64,000 bases of DNA from Odiellus spinosus. Taxonomy: Eukaryota; Arthropoda; Arachnida; Opiliones; Phalangiidae. Shown here piece by piece: positions 44,397 to 56,349 of this stretch; within the stretch, counting starts at the first letter, position 1; every line of letters begins with the position of its first letter. The stretch is taken from positions 808,501-872,500 of the forward strand of contig CAWUCO010000169.1 in the NCBI GenBank assembly GCA_963920705.1, given 5' to 3'. The translations under genes and the position numbers were made by a program. Under the pieces are notes generated by a model, which ran no database searches, was not told where the DNA came from, and saw only the letters and a program-made list of their open reading frames with translations.

Positions 44397-46439
44397 GGAA
44401 ATGACACGAGTTAATATCATTTTCGACTATTAAACACCTGAACAAAGAGATACAAGAGCTAGATTCCCCTCTTTGTTTCCGATGGTGGCGCTGGAATACT
44501 CTTAACTTTACCGTCCTGGGGATTAATGGTCTTATAAATAATTACCGCTCCAACTTCAAATTCTCTCTCGCAAACAATTAACTAAAAACATTTCAATACC
44601 ATTCCTCTTATAAATTCTCTGTGGCGAATTATAGAAGAACTCTATCCGCCTTGCCCCTAGATAGAGGTTAACTTGTCTTTTATACACGACGTTGCTGAGT
44701 TAGAAACTTAGAATAAGAAATAAATCGAAGAAAGGCTCTGACCGTGTACGCGGTCCCAGCCATGACCTTTGTTTTTGGGTCCATTTTTAAAATTTCACAG
44801 GAAACAAGTTTCTGCGTGGCACCGAGCAGAACAATGCGCTTTCTTATGTCTGGCGGCCAGCCTGGGTGTTACGGGTTTCAATAGACCTCTTTCATTTATT
44901 TCGACCCCCTCCAAAGGGCTAGGCAACCCACTGAATCAAACCTGTAAAGGGGGATGATAAACTCGTGCGCAGTGACGGCTGGTATGCAGAACCTCTAAAA
45001 GCTAAACCTCTAAAACATATAGAAGTTTTGCTCTTAGAAGTTGTGCGCTTACACTGTAAAAAATGAAGGTTTTTTTTGGGTCGTTTTAAACGCCTTAAAA
45101 GGTACTTTTAATGGAAAAACACCTTAAGGTATTTATTAGTACTACCGATGGCGCTTAAACAAACCCTAAGAATTTTTAAGGGTTCTTTCCAATACCATTA
45201 GGGTATTTTATGAGTAAAGAAGGTCTTTTTTAAAACCCCAAAAGGTATTATCGAACCAAGCTCGTGAAATTATTTTCCTAAGCCTACTTTTGAACAGTTT
45301 GTCAATTTAGGCTTAACAATCGGAAAACCCCGCGAAATGAAAACTACGCTGTAAATTTTATTCCCAAATCATTGAAAGTCTTATTCTACATATTGCTGAT
45401 ATTAATGTTTTATTGGGATCTTAATTGGAGAAAAGTAAAATATCTAATGTCATTAATAGAAGGTAAACTAAAACAAGCGCCGCAAGGTTTAAATTGTACT
45501 TTTGGGGATTCAAATTTTAACGCTCGGGAGACTAGAACCCAGAGAATTATCTCTAGCAACCTTGACGAGAGAAAAACGCTTGGTGCCGCGTCACTCTTTG
45601 GCGGAGGTGATATCTATCTCTGAGTGAGTAACAAACGAGTGGAAGCTTGTACCTAGCGCACAATAAGCGGTAAGCGCGTTTGAACGGGAAAAAAGGCAGT
45701 CTCTTTCACCTCCTTCGTTTAAGTATTCTCTCTGTTCTGTTCGTAGTAGAGACGCGAGCGAGCCATCAATTTACGCACAAACTTAACTTGTATTTAACTC
45801 TTTGAAATCGAAGGTTGCTGAAACGCAGATTGAAAGGTAGGCATACCTATTAATTCATATATGATATAAATCTTCATGATTTTCCAAATTTCAAGTTTCT
45901 AACATATGCAATAATTCCTTCAAGAGTATGTTAGTTGCGTTGCATAATCCTATCAAGCTTAAACCTTTGCTAGTTATTTCAACTTGAAGAAGGAGTGAAG
46001 GACTCTTATTTTTTCAGGAACAAACCGAATGTGATTCTGAAATAACAGAAAAGGGAAAGTTTATTCTGCCGATCACTGTCCTAAAAGATAGAATAACATG
46101 GTATAGAGAAGGTTTTTAACAACCATTAGGTACGGTTTAAACATGATTTAAGTGGATAAACAGGTATCCTGAGATGACAACATAAGACACACCTCAGGGT
46201 GGTTCAGTAACTGTCCCACACTCTAGCCAACTGAGCTACCAAGGCCTACACATGAGACTATTAACGGCAGAACAGAAGTGTTGGTCTAATCCAACTACAG
46301 GGCAAGAACCGACCTGTGGTTCCAACACGTAAAAGCAAGGATCGAATGGAGAAGGCTTTTAACAACCGTTGTTGTATTACACAGAGCAGTGGAGTGAAGA
46401 ATTTTCTTTATCAGGCTTACCGCAAAGTAGAGACTAGTC
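44397..46439. other. Repeat-poor stretch, no gene identified
   Basis: Short open frames (for example 44769-44957 and 45372-45623) have no recognisable content. AAGGTATTT/GGTACC-rich sequence at 45060-45250 loosely recalls 48720-48900. A minus-strand A-box-like TAGCTCAGTTGG at about 46220-46240 lacks a B box. Confidence 0.4.
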
Positions 46440-46745
46440 GGGCCCCCGATTAAATCGGGTTTTTTCGACCCATTTCGGGTCGGGTCGGGCAGAAAATTAA
46501 AAAAATTATTCCGGGTCGGGTCGGGCTTTTATTTTGTGAAATTCATATCGGGTCGGGTCGCGTCGGGCTCAATTTCAATCGGGCCCGGGCCGGGTCGGGT
46601 TTTTTCTTCACCCTTAAAATATTCGGGTCGGGTTTTTTCTTCGGCATAAATATTCGGGTCGGGTTTTTTCTTCGCTTTAAAATATTTGGGTCGGGTTTTT
46701 TCTTTGCCTTAAAATATTCGGGTTGGGTCGAGTCAGCTATATTTT
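46440..46745. repeat. GGGTCGGGT-rich array
   Basis: Irregular units of GGGTCGGGTCGGGTTTTTTC, alternating with TTCGCTTTAAAATATTC spacers, on the plus strand. On the minus strand it would read as a Pro-Asp-Arg-rich repeat. The G-runs could form quadruplexes. Confidence 0.85.
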
Positions 46746-47404
46746 TCACGGGCGGGCTCTCATACTTCAGCTTGATTTTCGTGAGAGGAAAAATTGAAGC
46801 GATTTCTTTACGCGACAGTCGCGACTCGCGAGACATATTTATGAAATAGCTCGACTCTAGTCTAATCTCTAAATACCATTTAACTAGTAGTCTTGTATGT
46901 ACAATTCTACATATACCTCTAGCCCTAGCTCTTGGGCGCACCTCGCGGGAAAAAGTCTTACTTCTTGGGAATTACGGCTTGTAAACCATCCCATCCCTTA
47001 CCCCACGCTCCCACTGTGTGATATCTGCCGTGACCTGTGAGTGCAGTTCTCATTTTCCTCCTTGGCGTCGCCAGGGAATATTAAGGGGGGATGGAATGGC
47101 GGCCACACGTTATAACGCGTGTCGTTCAAACTCAGCTTCTGCGTCCAATTCCACCTTTTATTCGCGCTTGGCTGTTAATATATTTTCTAATGCGCGTCCT
47201 TTTTCGCGCATGCTACGTGACTCCTTGCTAGAGAAGGAGAGAGCAGACTAAAACATTTAAGCTAAGAGCCTAAGGCTAGATGATGTAAGTATGTCACGTG
47301 AGTGCGCACCAAAAAAAAGGTTAGCAACTTAGCATCTTTGGTTACAGAAGCGAGAGAGGAAACTACGTCATCTTCAGACGTTTCACGGACTAGTCAGCGC
47401 CGTT

Positions 47405-47580
47405 TTTCGGGTCGGGCCGGGTCGGGTTTTTTTTAATTTTTTCGGGTCGGGCCGGGTCGGGATTTTTTTTTAAAAAAATTTCGGGTCGGGCCGGGTCAGG
47501 TTTTTTTTAAACATTTTTTCGGGTCGGGCCGGGTTTTTTTTTAAAACAATTTTTTTTCGGGTCGGGCCGGGTCGGGTCTT
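47405..47580. repeat. GGGCCGGGTCGGG array, second block
   Basis: Five units of CGGGTCGGGCCGGGTCGGG separated by T-rich spacers. It faces the same way as the block at 46440, with about 660 bp of undistinguished sequence between them. Confidence 0.85.
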
Positions 47581-48620
47581 TAAAATGGAGGGCCCGACTC
47601 GTCTCTACCGCAAAGGGAGGATGGGGTAGAAAGTGTTGACTGAAAATCACCACGAAAAAATAACACCACTGGTTTGAAATTTTAACTGACACGTGCCAGC
47701 GGTAGAAAATTCTTTGGCGAACAGAATTTCAGACAGAATATTGTGGTTCACGTGACAATCGAACAATGATGAAGTTTAACTTAATTATGATAAAATCGAT
47801 TAACACAGTTTAAACGCTTAATTCTATTTTAATAATTATAATTTAATTATAATCACGAATAAATCTAATCGATGAAGCTAATCCTAATCTTAATTAAAAC
47901 TATCACAATTTTACCAATAAAAGTTAACGCTTTATGACTGATTGAAATTTTTGATGATAGAATCAAATTAACTATGATTAGGTCAATTATAATTAAAATG
48001 GATTTTTCACTGATTATTAATACTAGATCAGAATTTAATAATTACTGGATTAATTTCTCTAATTAATAATTCATATTAAATAATTAATAATTCATATAAA
48101 TAATTAATAATTCATATTAAATAATTAATAATTCATATTAAATAATTAATAATTAGAAATATTGAATTCATAATTAGTATTTAATGACTCATTATTAGTA
48201 TTTAAAAATAATAAACTTGTTGTAAAAGGCCTTTTTGGAACCCATCTTTGTGGTAAATACTAAGCCCATAAATTTGTGATAAAACTAACAAATTCATAAA
48301 AATGTAATAAAAACTAAACCCATCAATTTGTGATAAAAACTAACGTATTCATTTATTTGTGATAAAAATCCATAAACGTCTTATAAAAAGCTTTCTTTTC
48401 CAAACTAATAAACTTCTTTTAAAAACCAAAATCATAAACTTGTTATAAACCTCTTTTAAAAACCAAAATCATAAACTTGTTATAAACCTCTTTTCAAACC
48501 CATAACTTTGTACTAAAATTAAAGTTAACAAACTTGTAACCTCGTGAAAAACAAATTTCTCAAAGTGCACAAACTCGTGTTAAAACCTCTTTTTCAAATG
48601 CATGAAACCATAATACAAAT
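47581..48620. repeat. AT-rich tandem repeats
   Basis: Five copies of a unit of about 20 bp, AATTAATAATTCATATTAA, lie at 48050-48155. From 48220 to 48600 a looser unit of about 40-45 bp recurs with AAACTTGTTATAAA and CCTCTTTTCAAA. 47581-48050 is AT-rich without clear features. Confidence 0.75.
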
Positions 48621-49538
48621 CTGGATTTATTTTGTTTTTTAAATCATTGTGATGTATGATAAGCCATTATTTTGTACAAATAAATCTTCCAAGTTTGCTA
48701 CTATTTAAATAATGAAAGAAGTATCTTTTATTTTCCCGAAAAATACCTTATTTGGTGCCAATTAGTACCTCTAACGCCCGAAAAGGTATTTCTTCACACC
48801 CCCAAAGCGAAGTTTTGAAGTCTGGATAAATACCATATATGGTACCGATTAGTACCCATAATTACCCTATAGTATTTTTTTGAAGTCTGAAATAACCTCT
48901 CTGGTTCTGCGGTTGCCTACCCCATTTGGAGTTGTCCTAATAAACGCGAGAGGTGCATTGCTTCTAATAATAAACTAGACAATCAGCGTGAATAATTTTG
49001 TCCATAACGACGTCGTTTCACAAATACTTTCAACGATCGGGGTCTCACTACCAGAGTTGAAATTATTTTCGAATATCGCGATTATATATTTAATCATTTT
49101 ATTAATGCATTTTTTCTCGAGTAATCCTCTTTATAGTCCAGGTAAATAAGGATTTGACCTAGAACAAATTAGTAACAAGCTAATTCCAACGTCGTGGAAG
49201 CGTTCTCTATAAAGCACTGATTCTTGACGTACGTTGCCTTGACATTCACCCAAAATAAACATCATGTCCAATTTTTTCCTTGTTGGAATAGGCTGGCTTT
49301 CGACTACAACACGGGTCTAACTAGGTAAAGACGAACTTAGTTGGTACCTTAGCGAGCACACATTCTCGTATGGATTCCTAATCTTCACCAAACGTGATTT
49401 ATTATTGGCCACTCAATATGGGACTTTGTTTTTTCTGCAGTTATGTTTGTAACAATACGCCAGCTAAAGAACAAATGTTGTATAAAACATACTGTAGCAA
49501 TAATGTGTGACTAATAATAAAACACGTTTCGTTGCAAG
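48621..49538. other. No gene; one dispersed-repeat fragment
   Basis: A fragment of the repeat family seen at 57.1 and 58.7 kb (ACAAATTAGTAACAAGCTAA) lies at about 49137-49200. The rest is undistinguished. Confidence 0.45.
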
Positions 49539-50012
49539 GTAAATGTCTGGGTTGGCATTCTTGGGAACCGAATTATCGGTCCCTTTTTCTTCGATGCCAA
49601 CATTACTGGAGAACTGTACTTATACTTCCTGCGTCACGAGTTTAGTGACGCGATAGACGCATGACCATTAGCTGTGATTCGCAACATGTGGCTCTTACCG
49701 GATGGAACCCCACCACATTGGACTATCAATGTCAGTCAATGGCTGAACGACCACTTTCCCAACCGCTGGATAGATGGAGGTGGACCAATTTCGCGGCCAG
49801 CACGGTCTCCTGACTTTACCCCGCTTGATTTCTTCCTATGGGGTTGTGTTAAGGGCATCGTTTACGAAACAGAACGGATGGGTGCAGAAGACTTAAAGGA
49901 CCGGATTCAAGCCGATATCAACGGAATCACTACTCAAATGCTGGCAAATACATTGCAAGACCTGGAAGAGTGCCTTCACCACGACGGTAGACACATTGAT
50001 CATTTACACTGA
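49539..50012 (+). pseudogene. Tc1/mariner transposase C-terminal part, DD41D spacing
   Basis: One frame runs from VNVWVGILG and IIGPFFFDANITGELYL, past an in-frame TGA at 49662, into WLLPDGTPPHW, RSPDFTPLDFFLWG and a C-terminal tail ending at 50012. These are the second and third catalytic blocks of a mariner-type DDE transposase. From the Asp of PDG to the last Asp of SPDFTPLD there are 41 intervening residues, the DD41D arrangement. The N-terminal helix-turn-helix region and first Asp are missing. No terminal repeats were recognised around it. The single stop in an otherwise clean frame points to moderate age. Confidence 0.88.
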
Positions 50013-50455
50013 TGTGCTTACCGTACGGATTCAATTTTGGTGTTTCAAGCCTCACGTCGATTCAATTCAATCATTATCTTATAATTAAAGTTGTTAAATA
50101 AATTGTCTCGGAGTTAAGTCATTTAGAGAATTGCGAGGCTTAGATCTTAGCCACTGCAATAGTTTTAGCCATCAGGCATTTACCCTATTAAACCCATAGA
50201 AAAATCTCATTTGATTACAATGACACGTATTTACTTACATCATGTATACGAGGTCTACACTGTAGTATAATGATGTCTTTCGACGACATTTTTGGGGGAC
50301 GTCCACAAAGATAGGTGTTGGTCTGATCTTTACCACCCTGTATAGCCGTTGGAATTAGCTTGTCACTAATTTGTTCTAGGTTTAAGCAAATTTTCGCCTA
50401 ATTTCCCCGGGTTATAATTTCATTTACGCCATTTGAAGGTGGTTATTATTTTTTG
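50013..50455. other. No gene; dispersed-repeat fragment on the minus strand
   Basis: The AACAAATTAGTnACAAGCTAA repeat appears inverted at about 50340-50395, near the 3' end of cysteine-rich copy 2. Confidence 0.5.
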
Positions 50456-51805
50456 TTACTTACCTTTGGGATATTCCAATTCGGCCTGTCTACTTATGCA
50501 CTGGCAAGTTCCCTTGGTATCGCCCTGAGCTAGCGCGCAATGCATTACGGACGTTGACTTTGTACAACAGCGAGTTCTACCAAATCCACCATTCAATCCC
50601 TTAGCCTCGCAACGTGGATATTTCTAGGAGTAGCCAAAATGCCAAGCCAAATTAGTACCAGGCTTTTCTTTAACAGTACATTTCAAGGAAAGACACGAAT
50701 TTCATTGGCTCTTAACCAATTTTATCGATTGCTTATCCTTTAAATATGCCTATAATCCACCAGTAATAAAAAATTACAAACAATATTAAACTAGAAATAG
50801 CTTAATACTTACCATCAATATAGGCTTAGCTGGATTCATGGAGATCCAGCATAAGGTGTAGTGACCGATAACATTGATCGCTGGTCCTTATATGAGGAAT
50901 GCAGGATCTCCACGAATCCAGCCAAGCCTATTATCCCAGTAAGTTTTCATCGAGGGGTAGACACTCGCGAACTCAGATGTAAGACATTTTTGAGCTCTTT
51001 GCACTGTCAAAACTGAACTCGGAGTTCCTAAGAGTTCGAACTCAATGCACTGCCAAAGCTGAACTCACTGAGCTCGGGTGTACAGCGAATTCAAGAGTGT
51101 CGGACCCCCGGTTTTAGTTTATTTACAGTTTAATATTTGTGATTTTTTTATTTGTGGATTAGACCCATTTAAACGATAAGGAATCGATAAAAAAATCATT
51201 CGTTTTAGGTTGCATTTTCCCTTTAAGGATAAAATGAAAAAAGACGAAATAGTGTCTTGATATGGCATTTTTCCCAATCTACCTTATCGAAAACCCAAGA
51301 AAATAAGGTATATTTTTATGCAAATTGCAGCCACAGGACTGGAAAAGCTGATAAAGACGAGGAATTTCAAAATAGGTCTAAAAATTCAGGGAATTTCAAA
51401 AAATGGTTAAGGAAAAATGATTTAGATTTAGTAAAATCATGGTAAAGTCAGGAAATTTTGTAATGAAAAATCTGTGGCAACCCTTCTTGAAACATTTGGC
51501 TAAAAACGTTCGATTTTGTCGGATGGGCTGCCACCGTTTGGAATTATATAATAGGCGACGAAGATAATAAACTTGCCCTTCACGTTCAGCAGCCTAATTG
51601 CTATTTACTAAAATATCGAATCTTTGTTTTTAAAGTAGTTGTTTTTCTCTAGTTTCTGATAACGCTTTAGATTGAGAAAAACGTAAAATCCAGAATCTGT
51701 TTCGTCGGTGTTAATTGTTGCTTTAAGTGACACTTACTTTCATTGGGGAATTGGGCGGCATCAAATGGCGCAGGTGTGGCACGGAAGTTTGGTTTCCGAA
51801 GCATT
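50456..51805 (-). CDS. Small cysteine-rich protein gene, copy 2 (last two exons)
   Basis: Exon A, 51805-51738, follows a TTTTTTAG acceptor, encodes CFGNQT and then a tail unlike copy 1, and ends at GTAAGT in phase 0. Exon B, 50623-50456, follows a TCCTAG acceptor, is 55 codons long and ends at TAA. Its cysteines are spaced C-x13-CC-x8-C-x10-C-x-C, with GFGRTRCCTK and GDTKGTCQC in common with copy 1. A GTAAGT overlaps the stop, so the exon might instead be spliced onward. Exon A has lost the second Cys of copy 1. The intron is 1,114 bp and includes a hairpin. The first exon is not seen. The reading frame is clean, so this paralogue could be functional. Confidence 0.55.
50821..50930. repeat. 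110-bp hairpin inside the intron of cysteine-rich copy 2
   Basis: TAGGCTTAGCTGGATTCATG at 50821 pairs with the inverse ending at 50930 (GAATCCAGCCAAGCCTA), around a loop of about 55 bp. The shape is MITE-like. Confidence 0.85.
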
Positions 51806-52974
51806 CTAAAAAATTATATTTTCAAACAGTGTTTGATTAATTACCGCTAAAAGGGGTAATTAAACCTTTATTGTTTTCAAACAAAAGTCTATGGAAACCT
51901 TTTCGGGGGCCAAACGTCTAAATGGGGAAAGGAACCAGCGTGGTAACCATCAGAGTGACCATATTTCTTCTATTTTATTATTATTCCTATATTTTCAATA
52001 TGTTCCTATAAATTCGACCTTTTTCCTACATTTCAAGATTTACTTTCGTATTTGCGGGTTTTCACCGCGTATTTTAAATTTATACGTGCCGCTTACAAAC
52101 TACAAACATTAAATTGATATTCTTAATAATTAAGAAAATCATCTTTCAAGTTTATAAGAGGACGTACTGCGGTTGAAGATGAAGCGAGTCCGATTTTCTC
52201 AGTCCTCGGTCTCGCCCTAAGTATTCCGAAAATTGTACAAAAAGGCGGCCAGACCCAGTATATTCTTCCTAGAGTAGATTAGACTCGAAATCGTGACGGC
52301 CGGGAGAGACGCGCTCCTTCGTTTTACGAGAGAAAGGTGCAGAATTATTTTCCGTCGATACATTTTCACCCCCGTTAAAAGTCTAGAAATCTCACTAAAT
52401 ATTAGCACTGCCTACTTAGTTCCGATCTCAAAATTTCTCCTGTATTTTCCTATTCCTGTAAATTTGCCTATAATTTCGCTAATTCTCGTATATTTTCCTG
52501 TGATTTCGCTAATTCTCCTATATTTTCCTATAAATTGGACAATTTCAACAAGAGCGAAACCGTGGCATTTTAAATTTTGGTCCACTTTTGTTGAATTCGG
52601 GTTATTTGATTCGGAATTATTTTATTACCATTTCCAATCAGTATCACTACTGTATCAGTTTTGTCTGGATAGTGGGGTATCTCGCCAAGGTAAGCCTGTA
52701 ATGGAGCGATAAAGATCGCGGCGAAAAAAGCGACGATAATGCCAAACCTTTGGCGAAGAGGACAATTTCAAACCAAAAGCCAGGGGCATAGCGAAGGGCT
52801 TATAATTGGGAAGGGATCGGTTTAATCTTTGTCAACTCAAGATTTTTTTTATTTTTCCCAAAAAAAAATGGTACGTGTGGTAGTTTAGATTGTTTTTAGG
52901 TTTCGTTGCTATTTTGAATAACGTTTACGTGTCGATCTTTTAACTTTGCCCATGAATCTATAATTTCAGAAAAT
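51806..52974. other. No gene; short pyrimidine-rich tandem repeat
   Basis: At about 52440-52540 a unit of about 29 bp (TTTCGCTAATTCTCCTATAT) is repeated three times. Open frames over it (52293-52712) reflect that repeat. A signal-peptide exon for cysteine-rich copy 2 was not found. Confidence 0.45.
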
Positions 52975-55140
52975 CTAAAATTGTCTTAAATATTGTCTTA
53001 GCGATAAATGATTCAAACGATCATCCGTCATAGTTGTTCTCATCGTATTTTTGACAAATGTTAACTCGCTAAATTTTCTTTCTTTGGTAGCTAATGAGTA
53101 ACCCGCGGTAATTACGAGTCGTACCAGAGTAAAGGCTAATTTGAGAATATGTTTAAGCTCTATAGCTTTTTCAAAAATGTCTCTCGTACATTTGGCTTCA
53201 CCGCAGTTTTCGAATAGAACTTCCATTTCCGTTTGAAGCGCTTACGCGTCAGGTTTGTGACGTTTGTCGTCCAGAGGTGGAAACGTGTCTAGAACAGCGG
53301 ATAGATTTTCTATGGTCAACGTTTTTCTCGAAACTGGAACCTCAAATACGCCAAAAAGGGACTTAGTACCTCAACGCTTTTTTTTGAATTAGAGCTCAAA
53401 AAAGAATTCGGCTTGTTGAGGACCAATTTAAATTCTATCCGGAAAAATTCATGTAAAGTTAAGGTCACGGCATTTGATCCGTTGCGGTTCAACTTTAATG
53501 GAGCCACTCGACGCCGATGATGTTTGATGAAATCGCTCTTCACATTAATATCTAGTTATCCGGCAAATAGTATAGCGCTTTGAATGAGATTGTTTTGGCC
53601 TTCGGTATCTGACGATATCTCGTTTGAAGATTTGAGACTGCTTAGTACGAGTAAAATCACGTAGACAATATTTAAATCGGTTAATTCGAGCGCTTCATTT
53701 AATAGCTTCATTTTCACGAACCTTAATGAAAGAACGTTATCGAAGCTCATCATTCTCTCGTAAAGTCCCAAAGCTTTAGTTTTTGTTTACGCATCGAAAT
53801 TGGGCGATGTCGAGATTTCCTTCAAAACGTTAGTTATTGGTTCAAATGAAGTTGAAAACGCTTCCACGATTTCGCCGCGCGCAGTCCATCGAGTTTTGAT
53901 AAATTCTTTAATTGGGAGGAGTTTTCAACTTCGTCTTATTTTAGTTTAAAGCCGGATTCACACAGACCTATTTTCATGTATTTCGCGCTCGTGCGCCCAT
54001 TGATTTAACATAGGCGCGTAAGCTCGAAATGTGTGAAAATAGATCTGTGTGCATCGGCCTTAAGTGGTTGAAAGCGCTTAGCGCTTTATGCGAAGAAAAC
54101 GTATAATTCTTCCATCGTGTGATTGGCAGCCAGGGAATGTAAAGAACTATGTGTCCAACTAGTTGCGAAATATTTTCTTGGATACCATTGATTTCTCCTG
54201 ACATTGCTCTAACAAAATCATACGATTGAAATGCGAGGCAAGCTACACTCAATCCTCGAGTCACCAGACTCTCCAAAATATCTTCGGCCGTGAAATATCG
54301 TTTTTTTTTTTATTATCTTGGCTATTTGGCTTCCAACAAACGCTCTCTTGGAACACCTTTTTCACTCGCACTTCTTACTATAATGGATAGAATGTCTTTA
54401 TGAGATTTATCAGCAGTAAAATGGGCCATGACCGTGTAAAAGAGACTCTCCTTTACTTCGTTAACAACCGCTTTACGGACAGCTTCACCTATAAGTTTAA
54501 TGAATTCATTCTGTGATTCTGAACTAAGGTAGGTGACGTGGTGGTAAGGCCTCATTTATAAACCCAATAGCCATCTTTAGTCCCTGTCGTCCAAGAGTTC
54601 TAGCAACATCAAACAACAGCTTAATCTCCTCAGTGTTGAATGTCAGCATTCTTCGCTCTTCAATCATGGTATTTATTTTGGTCTAGTCAAAAGTTGATTC
54701 TAGTTTTCCTTCGTTTAACATAAACTGGCAGTAGTCAGAAATTGCTGATTTACACGAAGCGGAATAAAAATGCATTTGTTATTCCCCTGGCTTAAGTTTT
54801 CCAGCGCTTTTTATTTTCCCCAAGCTCTCATACCATCGTTGATCCAAGGTCGTTCGCTTCTATTTCTACCATACCTGACAGGAAAAAGACAGCGAGTAAA
54901 GCAATAAGCGGAATCCTTAGTGGTACCGCATTCCAGTAACTCGAATTCTGTGTACCAATTGAGATTAAAATGGTTTTAGCTGTCGCTCGGATAAGACGAG
55001 AGCAAGACCAAGAGAAATTAAGTACCGTCTTTGATTGCCTTCAGTAATATTCGGTCTTTTTCCCGGATCGTGCGATACAAGGTCTTCCTTTAATGCGCTT
55101 TCAGAATCGTGAATTTAAAATTTTATAGAATTTATTCTTG
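52975..55140 (-). pseudogene. hAT-type transposase (ZMYM1/TTF-zinc-finger-like), many breaks
   Basis: Read on the minus strand, fragments occur in the family's order. DPGKRPNIT (about 55060) belongs to the N-terminal TTF-type region. YLSSESQNEFIKLIGEAVRK (about 54530) and SYDFVRAMSGEINGIQENI (about 54215) are core RNase-H-fold blocks. The C-terminal dimerisation block at 53110-53000 reads KERKFSELTFVKNTMRTTMT. The last is diagnostic of hAT transposases and their domesticated ZMYM relatives. At least six frameshifts or stops separate the fragments, and a 110-bp hairpin is inserted at 53950. It is dead. Whether it was a transposon or a domesticated gene cannot be told from this sequence. Confidence 0.8.
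53945..54062. repeat. Small foldback (MITE-like) insertion in the hAT remnant
   Basis: AAAGCCGGATTCACACAGAC on the left and GATCTGTGTGCATCGGCCTTA on the right are inverted copies, and the arms (about 45 bp) include TATTTTCA. It interrupts the transposase between two coding blocks. Confidence 0.75.
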
Positions 55141-55252
55141 GCGATGAACAAAAAATTAATTTATTAAACAGTAGATAAGCTATTTTTAATGGTATTTTTT
55201 ATCGATAACTGAAAATTACATTCACTGGGTTCTTCTACTCGGGTAGCCCTCT

Positions 55253-56155
55253 TCAGATATTAGAGTTTCGCAACAAGAAAGTAAGTCCAGGCAATTTTCT
55301 TTCAAAGATGTACTGTACTATGCCATCTGAATAGCTGATATTTTTTTCACAATGGTTTCTGTTCAATTTCTTTTGGGAGTCTTTTCTCAAACGTAAATTG
55401 TTCCAAAATATATGCCAGTTTTCCGGCGCATTTCGAAAACAAAAAGATTCCGCCTCCATATTGACTGTGGCTTCTTCGCTTTTTTGCGTACTTAGATCCT
55501 GTGTTACGTAGTCAGGGACTTTTTACGATTTCCTGACTGGGCTGAATATTCGTAGACAAATACTATGACGCTTGTTTATAATAAAAATTATCGTTGTTCA
55601 ATTCTACAATATTGTCGTTGTATTTGTATTGAATTGCGTTTCTATTGTAGCCTTCGTCAATGTTACATTGTCGTTTGATAGGTTTCAAGTTGACGTTGTT
55701 TCTTCTCGAGTCTCGGTTGGTGTGAATTTACGTAGAACTTTGGTTACTTCGTGGTTCGTTTCTTCCCTAACTTCATTTTTGTTTGGTTCCTTGTCCTCGG
55801 TAAATACTTTCTCTATATTTACTGCTGCCATTTGCCTTAATGAGGCTGCTACTTGGTCTTCATTTTATTTTCCAGTCGTCTGTGTGGTTTTTCCCGAATC
55901 ATTTAATACTGTTTCTCTTTTCGATGTTTTTTGCCTTTTGGCAGCTTCCAATGGATTATCCAGCGCTCCTACAGTCTTTATATTGATCTTTCCCCCATTG
56001 TGACAATTGGTTTCAGTACCAGATTTGTTATCATTGAAAAACATTGCGCGGCAATTCAAGTATTCAACTTTATGCCGATAACTACCGCGACCAATATTTA
56101 ATCTGCCACCGGTATTCATTTTTAATACTAAAACTATTTGAATACAGGGACTCAA
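55253..56155 (-). pseudogene. Unrecognised minus-strand coding remnant upstream of the hAT fragment
   Basis: The frame from 56155 (Lys/Asn/Thr-rich, with NPLEAAKRQKTSKRET) continues past a stop at 55866 into a Glu/Thr-rich stretch (EDKEPNKNEVREETNHEV). Another segment, 55459-55253, begins MEAESFCFRNAPENWHIFW. These may be the N-terminal region of the hAT protein or a separate gene. The plus-strand 143-codon frame over 55572-56003 is the antisense shadow of this composition. Confidence 0.3.
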
Positions 56156-56349
56156 TAACGGGAAAGTTACGCGTGACTGAAATAGGTAACGTTAAAAAAT
56201 ACTAAAGAGAACAAAAATAATAATACAATGGAGTAACAGTAACAGGCTGACGAGCAAAGTAAGAGCCTAATAAAAAGGCCTGAAATAATAAATAGTTCTA
56301 AAATATGCAAGTCGGGTTAAACAAAAAAAAAAAATACCAACACTTAACA

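Noticed and set aside
46196..46256. Minus-strand tRNA-like sequence (GGCCTTGGTAGCTCAGTTGG)
   Set aside because: It has a good A-box, but no B-box or T-arm follows within range. At most a decayed fragment.
52293..52712. 139-aa plus-strand frame with membrane-like segments
   Set aside because: The Leu/Ile/Pro/Tyr-rich part comes from a 29-bp tandem repeat, and the frame shows no conserved motif.
55572..56003. 143-aa plus-strand open frame with hydrophobic composition
   Set aside because: It is antisense to a Lys/Glu/Thr-rich minus-strand frame; its Val/Phe/Ser-rich content is the expected shadow.
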